A program made the translations under genes and the position numbers. From assembly GCA_964247055.1 (NCBI GenBank), contig OZ176052.1, positions 4,340,001 through 4,404,000 of the forward strand: DNA of 64,000 nucleotides, given 5' to 3'. Below, piece after piece: positions 15,665-27,809 of the stretch. Within the stretch, counting starts at the first letter, position 1; every line of letters starts with the position of its first letter. The DNA is from Paragordius varius. Taxonomy: Eukaryota > Nematomorpha. Below the pieces are notes generated by a model. That model saw only the letters and a program-made list of their open reading frames with translations, did no database searches and had not been told where the DNA came from.

Positions 15665-18600
15665 TAAAAATTAACATAATTTAAGATATTAATTACTGTG
15701 ACATTGTCCAGTTGCGGGGTTTTTAACAAACGGGGCCTGACAAATACAAGCCGTCTCATTTTTGTTAATATTGTCCGATTGAATCACTATACAAACTTGA
15801 TCACTTTCACAACCCGTATTATTTGCTACAATGCAAGGTAGTCCTGTTATGTTAATCTTAACCAAACTCTCCTCTATAATTAAATATGATTTTAAATTGG
15901 GAAAATAATGAAAGATAATTGAAATTTTATTAAACAAATTAGTCTATAACTATAACTGCTTTAGACAAATAGAGTAAGTACATTGATTGGGATATGTTCG
16001 ACTAGTTTTGTTCGGAAACTATGGTCACAATGATTGGTTATAATATCGCTGGTTACTTAAACTTTTATTTAAAGCTAATATACATTTTTTAGATTAATAT
16101 ACTAAATTTGTGCAATCGCAATAATTTTAAAATCTCCTGAATAAATGATATCAAAATTAACAGTATATTATCTTTGCACATGCAATATAAATTATATAAT
16201 TTTGTTGTTAGGTTATACACCTAATATGATAATATAAAATGTACTAATTGCACTGACCGACAAAAAGGGTTGCAAACACAGATTTATGAATTTAACTATA
16301 ACAACTAAGTTAAAATTGTAAAACTAACAGGCTGAAGATATTAGGGTGACATCATTAATTTGAAATTATATAACAATAAGTCCAGAAGGATATCATACAT
16401 CCTGCTATCTTACTTAATATGTATTATTATAATCGACAACCGACATTATAAATTCATGCACAATATCCCATCTTTTTGCATGGATTAACATTTCTTTGAA
16501 TTTGGATTTTGCCTTCAGTAGTCCCAAAATGAGAATATTAAATTAATAAGCAAAAATACCAATGCAATGTTTCCCAGGATAATAGGCTTCAGATTCCGTA
16601 ACGTTGTCGACGTATCCCTTGTTACAGCGACATCCTCGAAACACTAATTTTCGTTTCAAACATTTGGCATTGACATCGCACGGTCTCAGTGTAGGATGAT
16701 CACATATAGAAATAGCTGTAAAATTATAAAAGTTTTTATATTTTTCCAAGTTTTTTGATGGAATTCAGGTTAAAGGTAAAAAATAAAAAGACATCATATT
16801 CCTCACAATACTAATTTGAGCGAACAAAAATTAAAAAAAGAATCAAACGTTTCATTTGTCTCAAAGATTTTGCCGTCAATCCTAAACGATTATCTGGCAT
16901 TATAGCGTACAAACTTTGTAACTTTTGAGCTAATCGGCTGGCTTGGTTTGGGGTACATTGGTCTCCTACATGAAACACTAAATTGGCCAGACTTCTTTCA
17001 GCTTGAAAATCTACAACCCGACTCCCAATAATGCAATTGTTGAGTTCGGGATCTGTTTCGATCAAACGCTCATGCTATTTAATTTTATATAGTAAACAGC
17101 TATATTATTGGTTATATGGATATTTAAAATAGTTAACAAGGAAAAAATGTGACCAAGTATGAAATCTTTTTTTACTCTAATTTTAAGCAAGAAAAAGTTA
17201 CAGATGACATTTTTCTATATCAAATTAAAAGGCCCAAATAGCCAATATTATGGATGTTTATTATATTTAACGCATACTATCAATGAATTAATTGATTAGA
17301 TTTTATAATCATATAGGAAATATTAGTATATTTTGAAGTAAATAAATTTTTACCAATGCTAAAATAGCGTTTGATAAACCAATGTAATCATATGATGATT
17401 GGTTTGAGAAAGCGGTTGAAAAGGTTCTGTTGAAACTAACGCCTGCGGATATGGAATAGCTGATTGCTATAAAATATTTGATATAAAAAACAATTTTGCA
17501 GTAATTTCAAATCGATAATAGCACTGTGCACAAAATTGGCGGGTATAATATATCCTGATGAAATATATATTCTGATAGATAAATGTATCAGGATTCTCAT
17601 TGTGCTTTTGGTTTTGGCCTTACGAGTGATAGAAAATACAAACACCGTTTGTAGTAATTGCTCCGAATGTTCAAAATAAGTTTTTTTGCTTAAGTATCCA
17701 AAAAATATCATTAAAAAATATTTTGTTTAAAAACCAAAACATTTTTAAAAAATAGTTTTGAAATGTAGGTCCCGAAATTTCCAAATTTTTGGCCCCTTCT
17801 AAACTGCGCTAATTTTCTTTAAATTAAGCGAAAATTTGCAATAGAATTTTAAAAAATGGTAGATTATGATTTTGGAAAAATTATTTTTGAATAAATTCAT
17901 ACTTTGTTTAAAAATTAATTTATTATCATGCTATTTCAAGCATGATGGAAACGTTATAAAACATCAAGCATTTTGCATTTCAAAGATGCCGAACATCCAT
18001 CACTTTAGAATTCGATTAAAAAATCCATATCTCTTAAATTTAAATGTGTTTTTTTACAAATATTTATCAAATATGAAAGCAAACAAACCTTTAAACTCAA
18101 ATTGTGATGTTATAGAAATGTTTAGCATCCTCCACTTTCATAGAAAAAGAATAAAAGTGTTTTTATACCGTTGCCATCATGCTTTAAAATAAACAGCATT
18201 TTAACAATTTTTATAGAAAATAAATTTTGAAGAAACGTATGCATTTTTTCAAAAATTTCTTTGTTGTCATATTCTACAGGGGCGTCAACAAGGCCGTCCA
18301 AAACTCTATGTGCAGCCTCAAAAGTTTTGGAATCGGTAATTTGCAAGCGGATGCTCATAAAATCTTAGCAAAATAGTTATTTTTTTATCCAATTGGCAAG
18401 AACTAAATTGTTATATTTGCATTTTACAGTCTTATGTTTGAAATCTATTATATTATTAATAAATACCGATATATATTTCAAGTCCACCCGCGAAGCTATT
18501 CGTGTAAGCATCTCGGTATTTTAGCGTTGCATATCTGGGAGGCATTATTAACACATAATGCTCTAACTCACATCATATGAAAAGACATATAGCTATCGCC

Positions 18601-21435
18601 AAATAATGCAGATTGGCCCACAAAATAAATTTTGATACTCACATGAAATATACAATCATGATCGAAAATTGGATTGGTAACGAAATATTCCCTATCATGT
18701 TAATATGGGATTGGCTCATTAAAAACGTGATGAGAAATGAAGAAATGTTTTTGAAATGTTCAGTAAGAGAAAATTACTTTGTAAAACATTGAAGCACCTA
18801 ATTAAAACACTGATATTGCAAACATAATCAATACACAGATAACACTTTGTAAAATAGCAAAAATCCAGCTACTATGAAAGGATCTTTGCAAAAGATTATA
18901 ACAGGAAAAGTAAATAGCAATAGAGGAAGAGGCCGCAAACCTATCCGTTGGATGGATGAAATATTATTTTTTTCTAAAATATCAGTACAAATACTATCGT
19001 AAAAAGCCCAGGACAAAACCGAATGGAAAAAATATAGTTTATGATTTATATCCCATTTAACTTGCTCCAAAGAAGTTTTATTTTGCATAATGTGGTTTAC
19101 GACTTTTGGATATGGAGCAATTACTACAATAGTGTTATTTTCTTAAATCACCCGTAAGGCCAAAAATAAAAAGCAAGAATCCTGATGCATTTTCCATCAA
19201 AAAATACATATTTTATCAAGATAATTTGTGTCCACTGTGTTGCGTATATTATATTTTTTTATCATAGGTTAAAACCCAAACCGATAAAGTTAAAATTTAG
19301 TTATATCTAAAAAATTTATAAAGAGCCGTCAACTTCATTAATTAAAGACGTTTAACTTTAGTCGACAATATATTTAGACTCTGATATATTGGGATAGAAT
19401 GCATTGTTTACCATGTGATATTATATAACGATAAAAAAAGGTTTTAAAACTTATATCCAATGTTAAAAATGTGAAATTTTTATCTGTTATATTGTATTTT
19501 ATTTATAATTAAAAGCGTATATTTACAATTGTCTTAAACTTAATTGGCTATGGACATTGCTGACTCTATTCACAAGCAATCAGACTACTAATTATATCGG
19601 TCTAAGACCCAACCCCACCTTTAATTTTTCAGCCTTTATGATATGGATAGTGATATATAGGATTCTACACTTTAAAATGCTATTTTTAGGGACTTTATAA
19701 AAATTAAACCGTTTTCACTATATATGACGAATGCATTTTAAGATTATTAATATCATAAATCTTTAAACTTGTTAAAAAGTAATATTACAAAAGTTGTTTT
19801 TGTTAAGAGTGATCATCAAGCATTATACTATTATAGATTGAGTTACAGTAATTAAGTAACAGATACTAAAATTGAGACATCACCCGAATCTACTAGTAAG
19901 GAACAGCTGATTAAAAAAAATATTTAAAACTTACTGTCGATATTTTATCAAAAGTATTTTAAAGCTAATTTATTTTATTCTTTACTAATTTATTTTTATT
20001 TGCCATTTATATTATTAAAAAAAATATAAAAAAATATGGCGGCAAAAAGAATGAGATGAGTATTTTTTAATTTAAATTATTTTAAATTTTTTTTAATAAT
20101 ACGCATTAGGCCTAATATCATACAGATTTTTATGATATATATATATATATATATATGATATATATTGAAATTGCTATGCGATGGAAAACCACCAGAAAAG
20201 GTGTTTAGGTGTTAAAAAACTGAATCTTTAAGATCTAGGCTAACAGCTCTTTATATATAGTTTAGACTTTTACTTTCACGTTTTGTCTTTAGCATAATTC
20301 AATTTAAATTTTCATTTTGTCCCTGAACAAAAAGTGCTTACGTTCACATGGTCCTGTCAGGTCATAATGTCTACGAGTGCTTGTTCGTTGACAAGCGCAA
20401 ACCCCAAAAGCCGCTCTTTGAATACATTCTTCATCTGGACGACAACCAATATTGCTTCCCAATATGCATGCCGTGGCACTTCCCAATCTTTGCAGAATGG
20501 GTTGTGCATTGAATTGTACAACCGGACTATTGTAATCGATTTGAGCAGATACATCATATGGTGATATCAAATCTTGTAAAGTAAATGGTTTAAGTAATGG
20601 GCTCCTTTCTTGATCCGGAATAAGTTTTCCATTATGCACATTATTCGATGCACTGAAATTTAAATAAGTTTCGTCACTATTTGGGAGGATTTGAATATCA
20701 AATGTGTGTACGGTTTTTTTATCATTAATATTTGTTTGTAATGAATGGTTAGTAAAACCGTTTGTGGTAATGTTCTGGATTGATGGCGTAATTGAGTATG
20801 GAATTTTAACCTTTATTTCCTGACTTTGAACTAAAAAAATATAAAAATATTCTTAATTTATTTGTGTGTATGCACCTTACAACGTTTATATAACTGATAT
20901 GTTAAAAGATTTCCTTATTTTTGAAAAATTAAACCGTATACATCAGTCCATATATTCAAAATTTTGATTCAAATATTTTAAATTCTAATTTGTAAACTAT
21001 AACATAATAACTTAGTTAGGCCCACATTGATCAAACAAATTAGAGCAATTAAATAGCATCAGTAAAAAACAGAAAAATTAACTTAGAAAAGGGATATTTG
21101 AATTAAATATAATTTTTTCAATATAATCCATTATTAATTATAATTATATTGCACCATACGAAAATTCGTGTTGAAAATAAATTTAACATATATTGTAAAT
21201 GTTATTATTTCATAGGTTGGAATTAGAAAATTATATATATACCAAAAAGTGAATCCAATGAATACTTTTGATATGGATGGATATATCGTGTAAAATTTAT
21301 AGTATTATTACCCTGTAATTTTAATGTGGATTCAATTGTATAGATTTGAGATATTAAAATAAGCTTTATAAGCGTGGGCAAAAAATTTACATTTAACTTG
21401 AGAATGATGAACAGTGATCTTAAAATAATCCACAT
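4175..21435 (-). CDS. SEA/EGF-domain type I transmembrane protein (1002 aa, 16 exons)
   Basis: Exons on the minus strand: 21435-21312, 20830-20342, 18363-18206, 17074-16849, 16715-16560, 15873-15697, 12228-12091, 10887-10744, 10375-10220, 8389-8277, 7582-7333, 5854-5690, 5596-5521, 5452-5406, 4992-4809, 4580-4175; phases agree throughout. A hydrophobic signal-like N-terminus (ATG at 21435) is followed by a Thr/Asn-rich stretch, a Cys-rich EGF-like module (about 160-204), SEA domain 1 (about 205-330, motif IIGSRVVDF), five EGF-like modules (333-589), SEA domain 2 (about 590-710, motif FLPGSIVAE), two EGF modules (711-806), a membrane helix (about 825-855, then KSKRK) and an Asn-rich cytoplasmic tail. 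The five central EGF modules each occupy one phase 1-1 exon, the usual exon-shuffling pattern. Both SEA motifs keep the Gly-Ser pair at which SEA domains self-cleave. The layout resembles membrane mucins and IMPG2-like proteins, but I cannot name an orthologue. Least certain: the donors of exons 1 and 3 and the exact C-terminus. Confidence 0.82.
6125..6350. repeat. Dispersed repeat, copy 2
   Basis: Second copy of the 2220-2480 repeat, inside an intron of the SEA/EGF gene (5855-7332). The two copies differ by scattered substitutions and small gaps. Confidence 0.7.
6857..6955. repeat. Two-unit tandem duplication, about 50 bp per unit
   Basis: The segment from CGAGTTTAATGTTA to ATACCCTAAT occurs twice in a row with a few differences, in the same intron. 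Confidence 0.75.
8741..9045. repeat. Inverted-repeat element (MITE-like) in SEA/EGF intron
   Basis: The ends are TTTGAAGCGAGTTTTA and its inverted counterpart near AAACTCGCTTCAAAAA. An internal CCGTTCCCACCATGCT motif links it to the element at 17925-18195 and to similar sequence near 22430-22620 and 24860. Confidence 0.55.
9500..9770. mobile_element. MITE with 21-bp-repeat arms, copy A
   Basis: Begins ATACCATTTACAG and ends CAAATGGTAT. The left arm has three tandem units like CGAACAATTCAAATTCACC; the right arm has the same units inverted. The centre is A+T-rich and non-coding. It lies in an intron of the SEA/EGF gene. Confidence 0.8.
11041..11412. mobile_element. MITE with 21-bp-repeat arms, copy B
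   Basis: Same termini as copy A but with about five tandem units on the left and four inverted units on the right, so unit number varies between copies. It lies in an intron of the SEA/EGF gene. Confidence 0.85.
12434..13626. mobile_element. 1.2-kb foldback, mariner-like, TA-flanked
   Basis: Nearly the whole element is an imperfect palindrome centred near 13010. The ends are related to CAGTACGGTGCGCAGCAAAA and sit between TA dinucleotides (12432-12433 and 13627-13628), as in Tc1/mariner elements. The arms match each other over several hundred bases (for example GGCCTAATATGTGATAAAA against its inverse near 12540). It encodes no transposase I can see. A (TA)n tract lies inside the left arm. 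Confidence 0.8.
12768..12803. repeat. (TA)n microsatellite
   Basis: Uninterrupted TA repeat within the left arm of the foldback. Confidence 0.95.
14300..15010 (-). mobile_element. Decayed mariner-like DNA transposon fragment
   Basis: This stretch is more G+C-rich than its surroundings. On the minus strand broken frames contain EDVENGL and, further on, ADAKYVDN before a stop, reminiscent of the C-terminus of mariner transposases. One edge (14330-14360) reads GGTGTGTTCATAAGC followed by a CCGG-containing segment, like a transposon end. No intact frame remains. The assignment rests on short motifs only. Confidence 0.4.
15153..15630. mobile_element. Diverged 21-bp-arm MITE, copy D
   Basis: Begins ATACCATTTAC and carries decayed tandem units (CACCTCAAACTTACCCTC, CACCTCAAATTCTC); the right end has inverted remnants (AAGGTGATTTGAAGG) next to an (AT)n tract. 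Confidence 0.55.
15628..15662. repeat. (AT)n microsatellite
   Basis: Uninterrupted AT repeat at the edge of the copy D MITE. Confidence 0.95.
17925..18195. repeat. Inverted-repeat element beside SEA/EGF exon 3
   Basis: The arms AAGCATGATGGAAACG and CCGTTGCCATCATGCTTTA face each other. It belongs to the family seen at 8741-9045 and near 22430-22620, and ends about 10 bp from the exon 3 donor. Confidence 0.5.
18909..19045 (+). mobile_element. Fragment of a non-LTR retrotransposon reverse transcriptase
   Basis: The plus strand encodes NRGRGRKPIRWMDEI and, shortly after, KAQDKTEWKKYSL. This pair matches the usual LINE C-terminal pattern GRPxxRWxDDI...AQDRxEWKxL. A stop and a shortened middle show that it is a dead fragment. 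It lies in SEA/EGF intron 2. Confidence 0.65.
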
Positions 21436-24076
21436 AGAATTAACCACATTAGTTACCCCGAATATTTATTTTATTGCATAAATAATTTTAATTAGTAAAA
21501 AAAGTTTAATTAGAATTATACTGCTGATTTAAGGTACTTTTTGGATTTTATCCGTTTGATCTTTATTTGAATGGTTTTCTTTGACATGTTTTTCTAGAAA
21601 AACACTATTATCTGATAATTACGTGTTAAATTTTCTATATGTTAGGCTCCCTTTCTTAGTAGAACAAAGAACGACATTAGATGTGTAGCTAATAAATTGG
21701 CAGAATGGCCGTTTAATTGCACTTTGCATTTGCGTGTATGGTACGATTTTTTCATAAAGAATTTTTACTTAACATATCAAATAATAGATATAAAAACAAA
21801 TATTTAAATATCATTTATATATTTTTAGATATATTTAATTCGTTTTTGATTCTCTCTAAAATAGAAGGATGGAGGTTTGGACCTTAATTACCATTGATAA
21901 TGATATTTTATTTTAAATACCTGGTAGGCATTTTACACTTACCAGACTAAATAATCTAGTTGGTATGGATTTTTATAATTAAATATAATGTTTTATCTTA
22001 CATTAGCACAAAATCGGAGTGGATAAAATAACCTGAAGATTTATATTTTTTATAAATTAATGTATCGGGATTTAAATTGTTGTTTTCGGCCTTAAAAGTA
22101 AAAGTGATGTATCTTTGTGATAAAATAATTTTAAAAAATAACAAAATTTGGGCGCTTTAAGAATTTTTTGGTGAAAGCCTTCACAGATATATATATATAT
22201 ATCTTAATTAAAACATATTCAAAGCAAAACAATATTTGATAAAACTTTAATTTTTAGATTTTAAGTTTCAAATTTTTGGCACTCTCCAAGGGTCGTTATA
22301 ATTGACGCCAAAAATCAGATTGCGTGATTAGAATTTTTAATATATGCTAGATGATATCAAAATATATTTTTAAAAAAATGAAAATTTAAATTTATTTTTA
22401 GAAATTGCGTATTTTATTGTATTTTGGAGCATGATATTTTCTATTTTCAAAAAAATAAATTTAAAATACTTTTTTCACAAATAATTTACATATATTTGAA
22501 AACTAACAAATATAACAATCAAAATTATGAGATATAAAAATATTTTGTGTCATTTAATTATATATAAAATAGATATCTAGTGTTTTTATACCTTGACACT
22601 ATGCTTCGGAATACCATATGCTACAGCTTCAAAAAAATTATTAATCTAGTAATTTAAAATCTTATCCCGCATCGGTTATTTTGCTTTAATTTAAAAAACT
22701 AGCCCATAGAGGCCAAAGATTTGAAACTTTCGCCCACATCTAAAAATTCAATATAATAAAAATATTGTTGTAATACTTGGAAACAACACATTAAATTCAG
22801 TCCTATTAGCCAGGCCTGTATTAATCATTCAAAAAATGTGAATGAAACCATGGCAAAAGTTTGGACTTATATAACGTGAACCGAAATATAAAAAAGATTT
22901 ATTCAAAAAACTTGATAGTATTTATTTTATGGATAAACACGAAGGTAAAATTTAGCCAATATTCAATATGCATTAGCTAAAAGATATCTTCACCGGCTAC
23001 TTTGATAATTTTTGTTTTTTTTAATTTATTTTAAGCTCAATTTTAATGATATATATTATATATAATCGTAAATTATTGATTGAACCCATTTTATTATTTT
23101 TTAACATTTTAGCACTTTTTGCGTACCAAATAAAGCGTTCTGGGCACCCCTGGTTTATACGATGGTAGATTATGAATTCAAATTGAGATATCTAAAGACC
23201 CCAAGCCATATTTTAATTTATATAATTAAAAAACTACTGAAGTACACGGGTCTAATTTAAATTCATGCTGCTATCCTGATAAAAATTATATAAATAAGCC
23301 AAAATATTTAAATGAAATTAGTCTACAAAGTCTCCTCAAGTTGTTTCGACACCATTTTATCTAACAACATTTTTGCAAAATATCGTGTTTTTCCATTTCA
23401 AGGCTAAAATTAAAGTTAATTATTTATTATTGTAATTACATATGAAATTAGTGTAAAGAGAAAAATGGCTTATTTTGTGTCATTTTTATATTTAGCTATT
23501 TAAATCATGTTGACTAAATTTTAACATACAGGTTTATCCATAAAATATTTGAATCGGGGGACTGAAATGAATGTGATGAGTATCTAAGTGTAAATAAAAA
23601 AATACGATATTTTGATAAATGTTTAGAGAAAAAAATGGCGTCCAAGTAGTTGATATTGAACTTTTTTCAAAACTAAATTTTATTAAGATATTTTGGCCTT
23701 TCTATATGATTTTTATTGGGATAGAGGCATAAATTTAAATTGAAAACGTTTCTTTCAGTAGTCTTATAATATCGATTTAAATATGGGTCGGGGTCATTTG
23801 AATCGAAATGTTAAGGATAGTTTCGAAAGGAATTCAATATTCACCAAAAAAAAATTGATTAATATAAAATGCCCAAATTTCTTAAAATTTCGATATGGAT
23901 CAATTACGAGGAAAGTTTCTTAAATGAGTCGCAAGGCTCAACAAAGCAATACTTATGCTTCTTTCTAGCAGAAAATATAGATTTTATTTATATATTTTTT
24001 GTAAGTACTTATTCAAGAGAATGTGATCAGGTGTATTGCAATTTTAGAAACTTTAGTTAATCAATTTTAACCGTGT

Positions 24077-24541
24077 ATACAATTTGCACTTCAAGAGTGT
24101 CCTTGAACACTTCAAGTTGGCCCTTAAAATTATTGATTAACCATAATTTTTGCATGTATTGTTTAATTTCTTCTTTTTAACATTTATTATAATATATTTA
24201 TCCATTTAAAAATAAAAATTTTTATTCAAAAACCACTTTTTTAATTTTTTTCCAATTAAACAAAATTATCAACTTTTAAATGTTTTAAATGAAAAATTGT
24301 CCATAATAACACAGAAAACTTATATATTTTTTAATAAAATGTTAAAATCTTATAAATATCCAAAATAATTTTGGTTTCTCAATAATTAAAAGTTGATATT
24401 GATTTAATATTATGTTAAATAATAGAAAATAGGTTAAAAATTGATAAAAGTTTAAAACAAAACAAAAAGTCAAAGGACCAACTTGAAGTGTTCCAGGATC
24501 AACTTGAAATGTTCAAGGACCAACTTGAAGTCAAATGGTAT
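24077..24541. mobile_element. MITE with 21-bp-repeat arms, second subfamily, copy E
   Basis: Begins ATACAATTTGCACTTCAAG and ends GAAGTCAAATGGTAT. The arms contain units such as TGAACACTTCAAGTTGGCC, the same length and register as the units of copies A-C but differing at about five positions of 21. Confidence 0.75.
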
Positions 24542-25020
24542 ATATAACATTTCAGACATAGTCCTTAAAAATTAAATTATATAGTTTTGCCGTTAATATC
24601 AAAGATATCGTAGGATTGTAAAAAAATGCATACTTATGGTCCTTGGTTCAGGGCTTAAATGAGGATTCAAAGTATTTAATTTATCGTAAATACTCAAATA
24701 GAAATAATATAAATTTATCTCAAATGATAAGTTATCAGTTTGTAAATAGATTTGTGCTCTAAACAAAATTAAACGTTATTATGACAAATTGTTATTTTCG
24801 AACAATATTTTGGTTTTAAAATAAAGAGTTAGTGAAATTAGTTGCAGCGTATTTTGAATATTTTAAATCATGCTGGAAACGGTGTAAAACCACTTTTTAC
24901 AATAGTATATGGCGCCTGATTGTGGTTTTGATAAAATATGGAGGATATGTTACAAAAACAGTTGTTTTATACTTGATGTATAGTGTCTGTTGCAACATTT
25001 AATGGTTTACCATTGTAGAT

Positions 25021-25310
25021 CAGGGGTGCCCAACGCAAATGGCTTCGGCGTGCATCTTGGGCATAAAAAATCCGTTGCCGCATTCGAAAAATATATGGAC
25101 CATATATTTGAAATTTCAAACATAAGATACAACTACAATATGAACTATTTATTTAAACAATTATCGGTGGTTTTCGCCAAAATTGGGAAAAACATTTTAC
25201 TTAGTGTGAATAGTATATATATAAGTATAGAATTTGTATTTATTTGGTAAAAAATTTCTCGCCAGCTGCTTGAAGAGATATTCCGCAGGTCTGCGTATTG
25301 GACACCCCTG
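25021..25310. mobile_element. hAT-like MITE
   Basis: A 290-bp element with ends CAGGGGTGCCCAACGCA and (inverted) CAGGGGTGTCCAATACGCA, a typical hAT terminus. Flanks TTGTAGAT and CTTTAGAT agree at six of eight positions, consistent with an aged 8-bp duplication. Confidence 0.75.
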
Positions 25311-26004
25311 CTTTAGATATTATAGACTAAAAGTTTGAAATCAAATATCTTAGTAATTTAATAAGCATATATAAATGAATGATTATAAAAAAATGGATTT
25401 TTGTGGGATTACATTAATGAATTTAAATAAACTGCTTGCGGTTTGCGTCAAAATCTCACATACTGCAAAAGCAGTAGTTTATTATTTTTTACAAAAAATA
25501 TTTTTTCCCCGATTATTATTAAGGGATGTAAAAATTTTTATAGCATATGATATAAAAATTTAAAATTTTGATTACTGGAAATCAATAGTCTTTAAATTGT
25601 GATTTTCTTTTTTTATTGAAAACAAAGAGTTTATTAACACTTTATTATTGGGTAATAGTGTACTCCTAAAAATTTCAAGTTTGAATAACTTAAAAAGTAT
25701 TTAAGGTATTGGTCCAAGTTTAAAAACATGCATTGTTTAACCTCTGTATAGTTCAAAAAATTTAACATTGTTGAAATCATCTCAAATTTGCCGCCATTTT
25801 TTTGATTTTATTAAAAATATCCACTTAAAAAGTGTAAATTATGGTTAAAATGCAAATTAACTTAGGAGACTTTGCATTGCTTTTAGCATCAAACTTCTGA
25901 AATTTATTGATTTTAATATCTGCTGTTTTTTATCGGATTTTTGAGCTATATCATTGGACTCTAAAAACCTATATTTTAAAGAAGAGAATTTTCGTTGATT
26001 AAAT

Positions 26005-26430
26005 AAACCATTTGCACTTCAAGGGTGTCCTGCATTTCAAGTTAGTCCTTAAACTTTTGAGTTGGCCTATAAACACTTTTGGTCCTTAAACATTTCAATT
26101 GGTCCTTCGACATTTTTTCTATCTATTTTTTTTTTCAAACCAGTATCATTCTTCTATCCTCTCATTGACCTAAAGTTTTAAATTAATATCAACTTTTTTC
26201 ATTCCACAACCTTTTATCCTATAATTTTAGAACATATATTATATTAACATTTCTAAGATTTAATTAAAAAATATATAAGTTTGTGGGTTATTAATTGTAG
26301 TTCAAACAAGTTGAAAATGTTATTGGAAAAAATTTGTTTACAGGAAAAAACTGTTTTATGAAAAAATAAAATGCATGCAAAAAATATGTTAAACGCAAAA
26401 TGGAAAAAATTAAGGATCAACTTGAAGTTT
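26005..26430. mobile_element. MITE of the second 21-bp subfamily, copy F, decayed
   Basis: The left side has ACCATTTGCACTTCAAGG followed by units like TAAACATTTCAATTGGTCC; the right arm is reduced to AGGATCAACTTGAAG. Confidence 0.6.
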
Positions 26431-26640
26431 AAGTCTCTTGAAATTTGGAACGCCATTTTTTCATGTATGAATTTTATAGTATTATGGGATTTGGTCTTTT
26501 TTTGATATAAATAATATATTTTGGTGTGTTAGGTCAATTATTTTGGGACAAGACATATCGTACATATTAATAATCATTGTTAAAAAAATTGATTTAGTTA
26601 GTTATTTCCGATTATAAAACATTATTTTATTATTTTTTTA

Positions 26641-27137
26641 ATCTATATATTTATAAAAATGGAAAATGCTGGCTTTGTGATCTGTTTTCGGAAAACCGGT
26701 AGATCCATTCTAATCCAAATATCGAAAAATTATAATCGTTAATAAATGCCCCGACAATAGCTTCGCCCTTTTTTTGAATTAGGCTCCCAGTTCGGGCCCA
26801 CCCCGTGTAAAAAATCGCGTTTTTTTTGAAAACAGAAGTCCACGAAAATTGTGTCTTTGAGACAGTTTTCCGGAGAACGTGTAGGACCATTCAAAAATAT
26901 GTTTTTTTACTTATTTTCGATTGTGCCGAGTCGGCTTGCTTTTTTAATTTAGGCGCTCTTATTACCCGCTCCCCACGTACAATGCCATTTTTTTCAAAAA
27001 ACAAAGTCCACAAAAATATTTTTTTGATTCTATTTTTCGCCCAAGTAAACAATATATTAGTATGAATGCACCGTTTTAAAATTCCTATGAGATAATAGTT
27101 ATTAAATAATGTTTCGAAATAATCCACATATATAGAT
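26641..27137 (-). repeat. 0.5-kb interspersed element with coding-like frame, copy 1
   Basis: Shares most of its length with 36903-37352 and its first 370 bp with 35820-36190. The ends are weakly inverted (ATCTATATAT). On the minus strand all copies share coding-like residues including KKGEAIVGAF, NDY and SQSQHF. No family is recognised. Confidence 0.75.
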
Positions 27138-27809
27138 CATTTTATTAATCCTTTTTTAAATTATGATAAGGGTTTATTAACGAATTTAATATCATTCAAA
27201 TTTTATTTAGCAACAAATATAAATTATCTTTTTTATTTTCTTTAATTTTAAGTATATTTATACACGATCGTTTTAGTTTAACAACACAACATGCGAAAAA
27301 TATTATTTGATTAGATTCCAATAGATTTGGCACATATTTATAACAATTATACAGGCTCGACCTTAATTACGATTGATTTTTATGCTTTAGATTAAGCTAA
27401 ATAATAATATAATAAAATTAACGATAATATTTAATTTTCAAAACAAAAAACAGCATTCTGTCTTAGAACATTATAATTTTCAAAAATATATGCGTATTTG
27501 TGTAAACAATTTTTGGATCTAAGAGCACACACATATGATACAAACTAACAAGCGAGATGTTGATGGAATTAAGCTAAATCAAATTCTATATAATAGAAAA
27601 TATAATTTGAATCGAGTATTATGTACAATGGTGGCATTTACTATTGTCAGCCTCAGTAAAAAATGCGTAGATGTCAAAACAAAATAATTTTAGTAAGATA
27701 TATCATTTGTTTTTAATTATATTCTTTATATTTTATACATATATAACATTTTTTTAATCCATCTTACGAAATATATTGATTTTTAAAATTAATATTTCTT
27801 GACTTCCTA

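Larger units (their letters stand above)
21436..27809. other. Intergenic region, repeat-rich
   Basis: Lies between the divergent SEA/EGF gene and the disordered-protein gene. I see no exon. It contains two MITEs with 21-bp-type arms, a hAT-like MITE and one copy of a 0.5-kb repeat. A further possible hAT-like end (GGGCACCCCTG) lies near 23148. Confidence 0.55.

Noticed and set aside
17436-17711. Possible extra SEA/EGF exon
   Set aside because: Exons 3 and 4 already join in phase 0, and part of this stretch recurs near 21990-22110, so it is a dispersed repeat.
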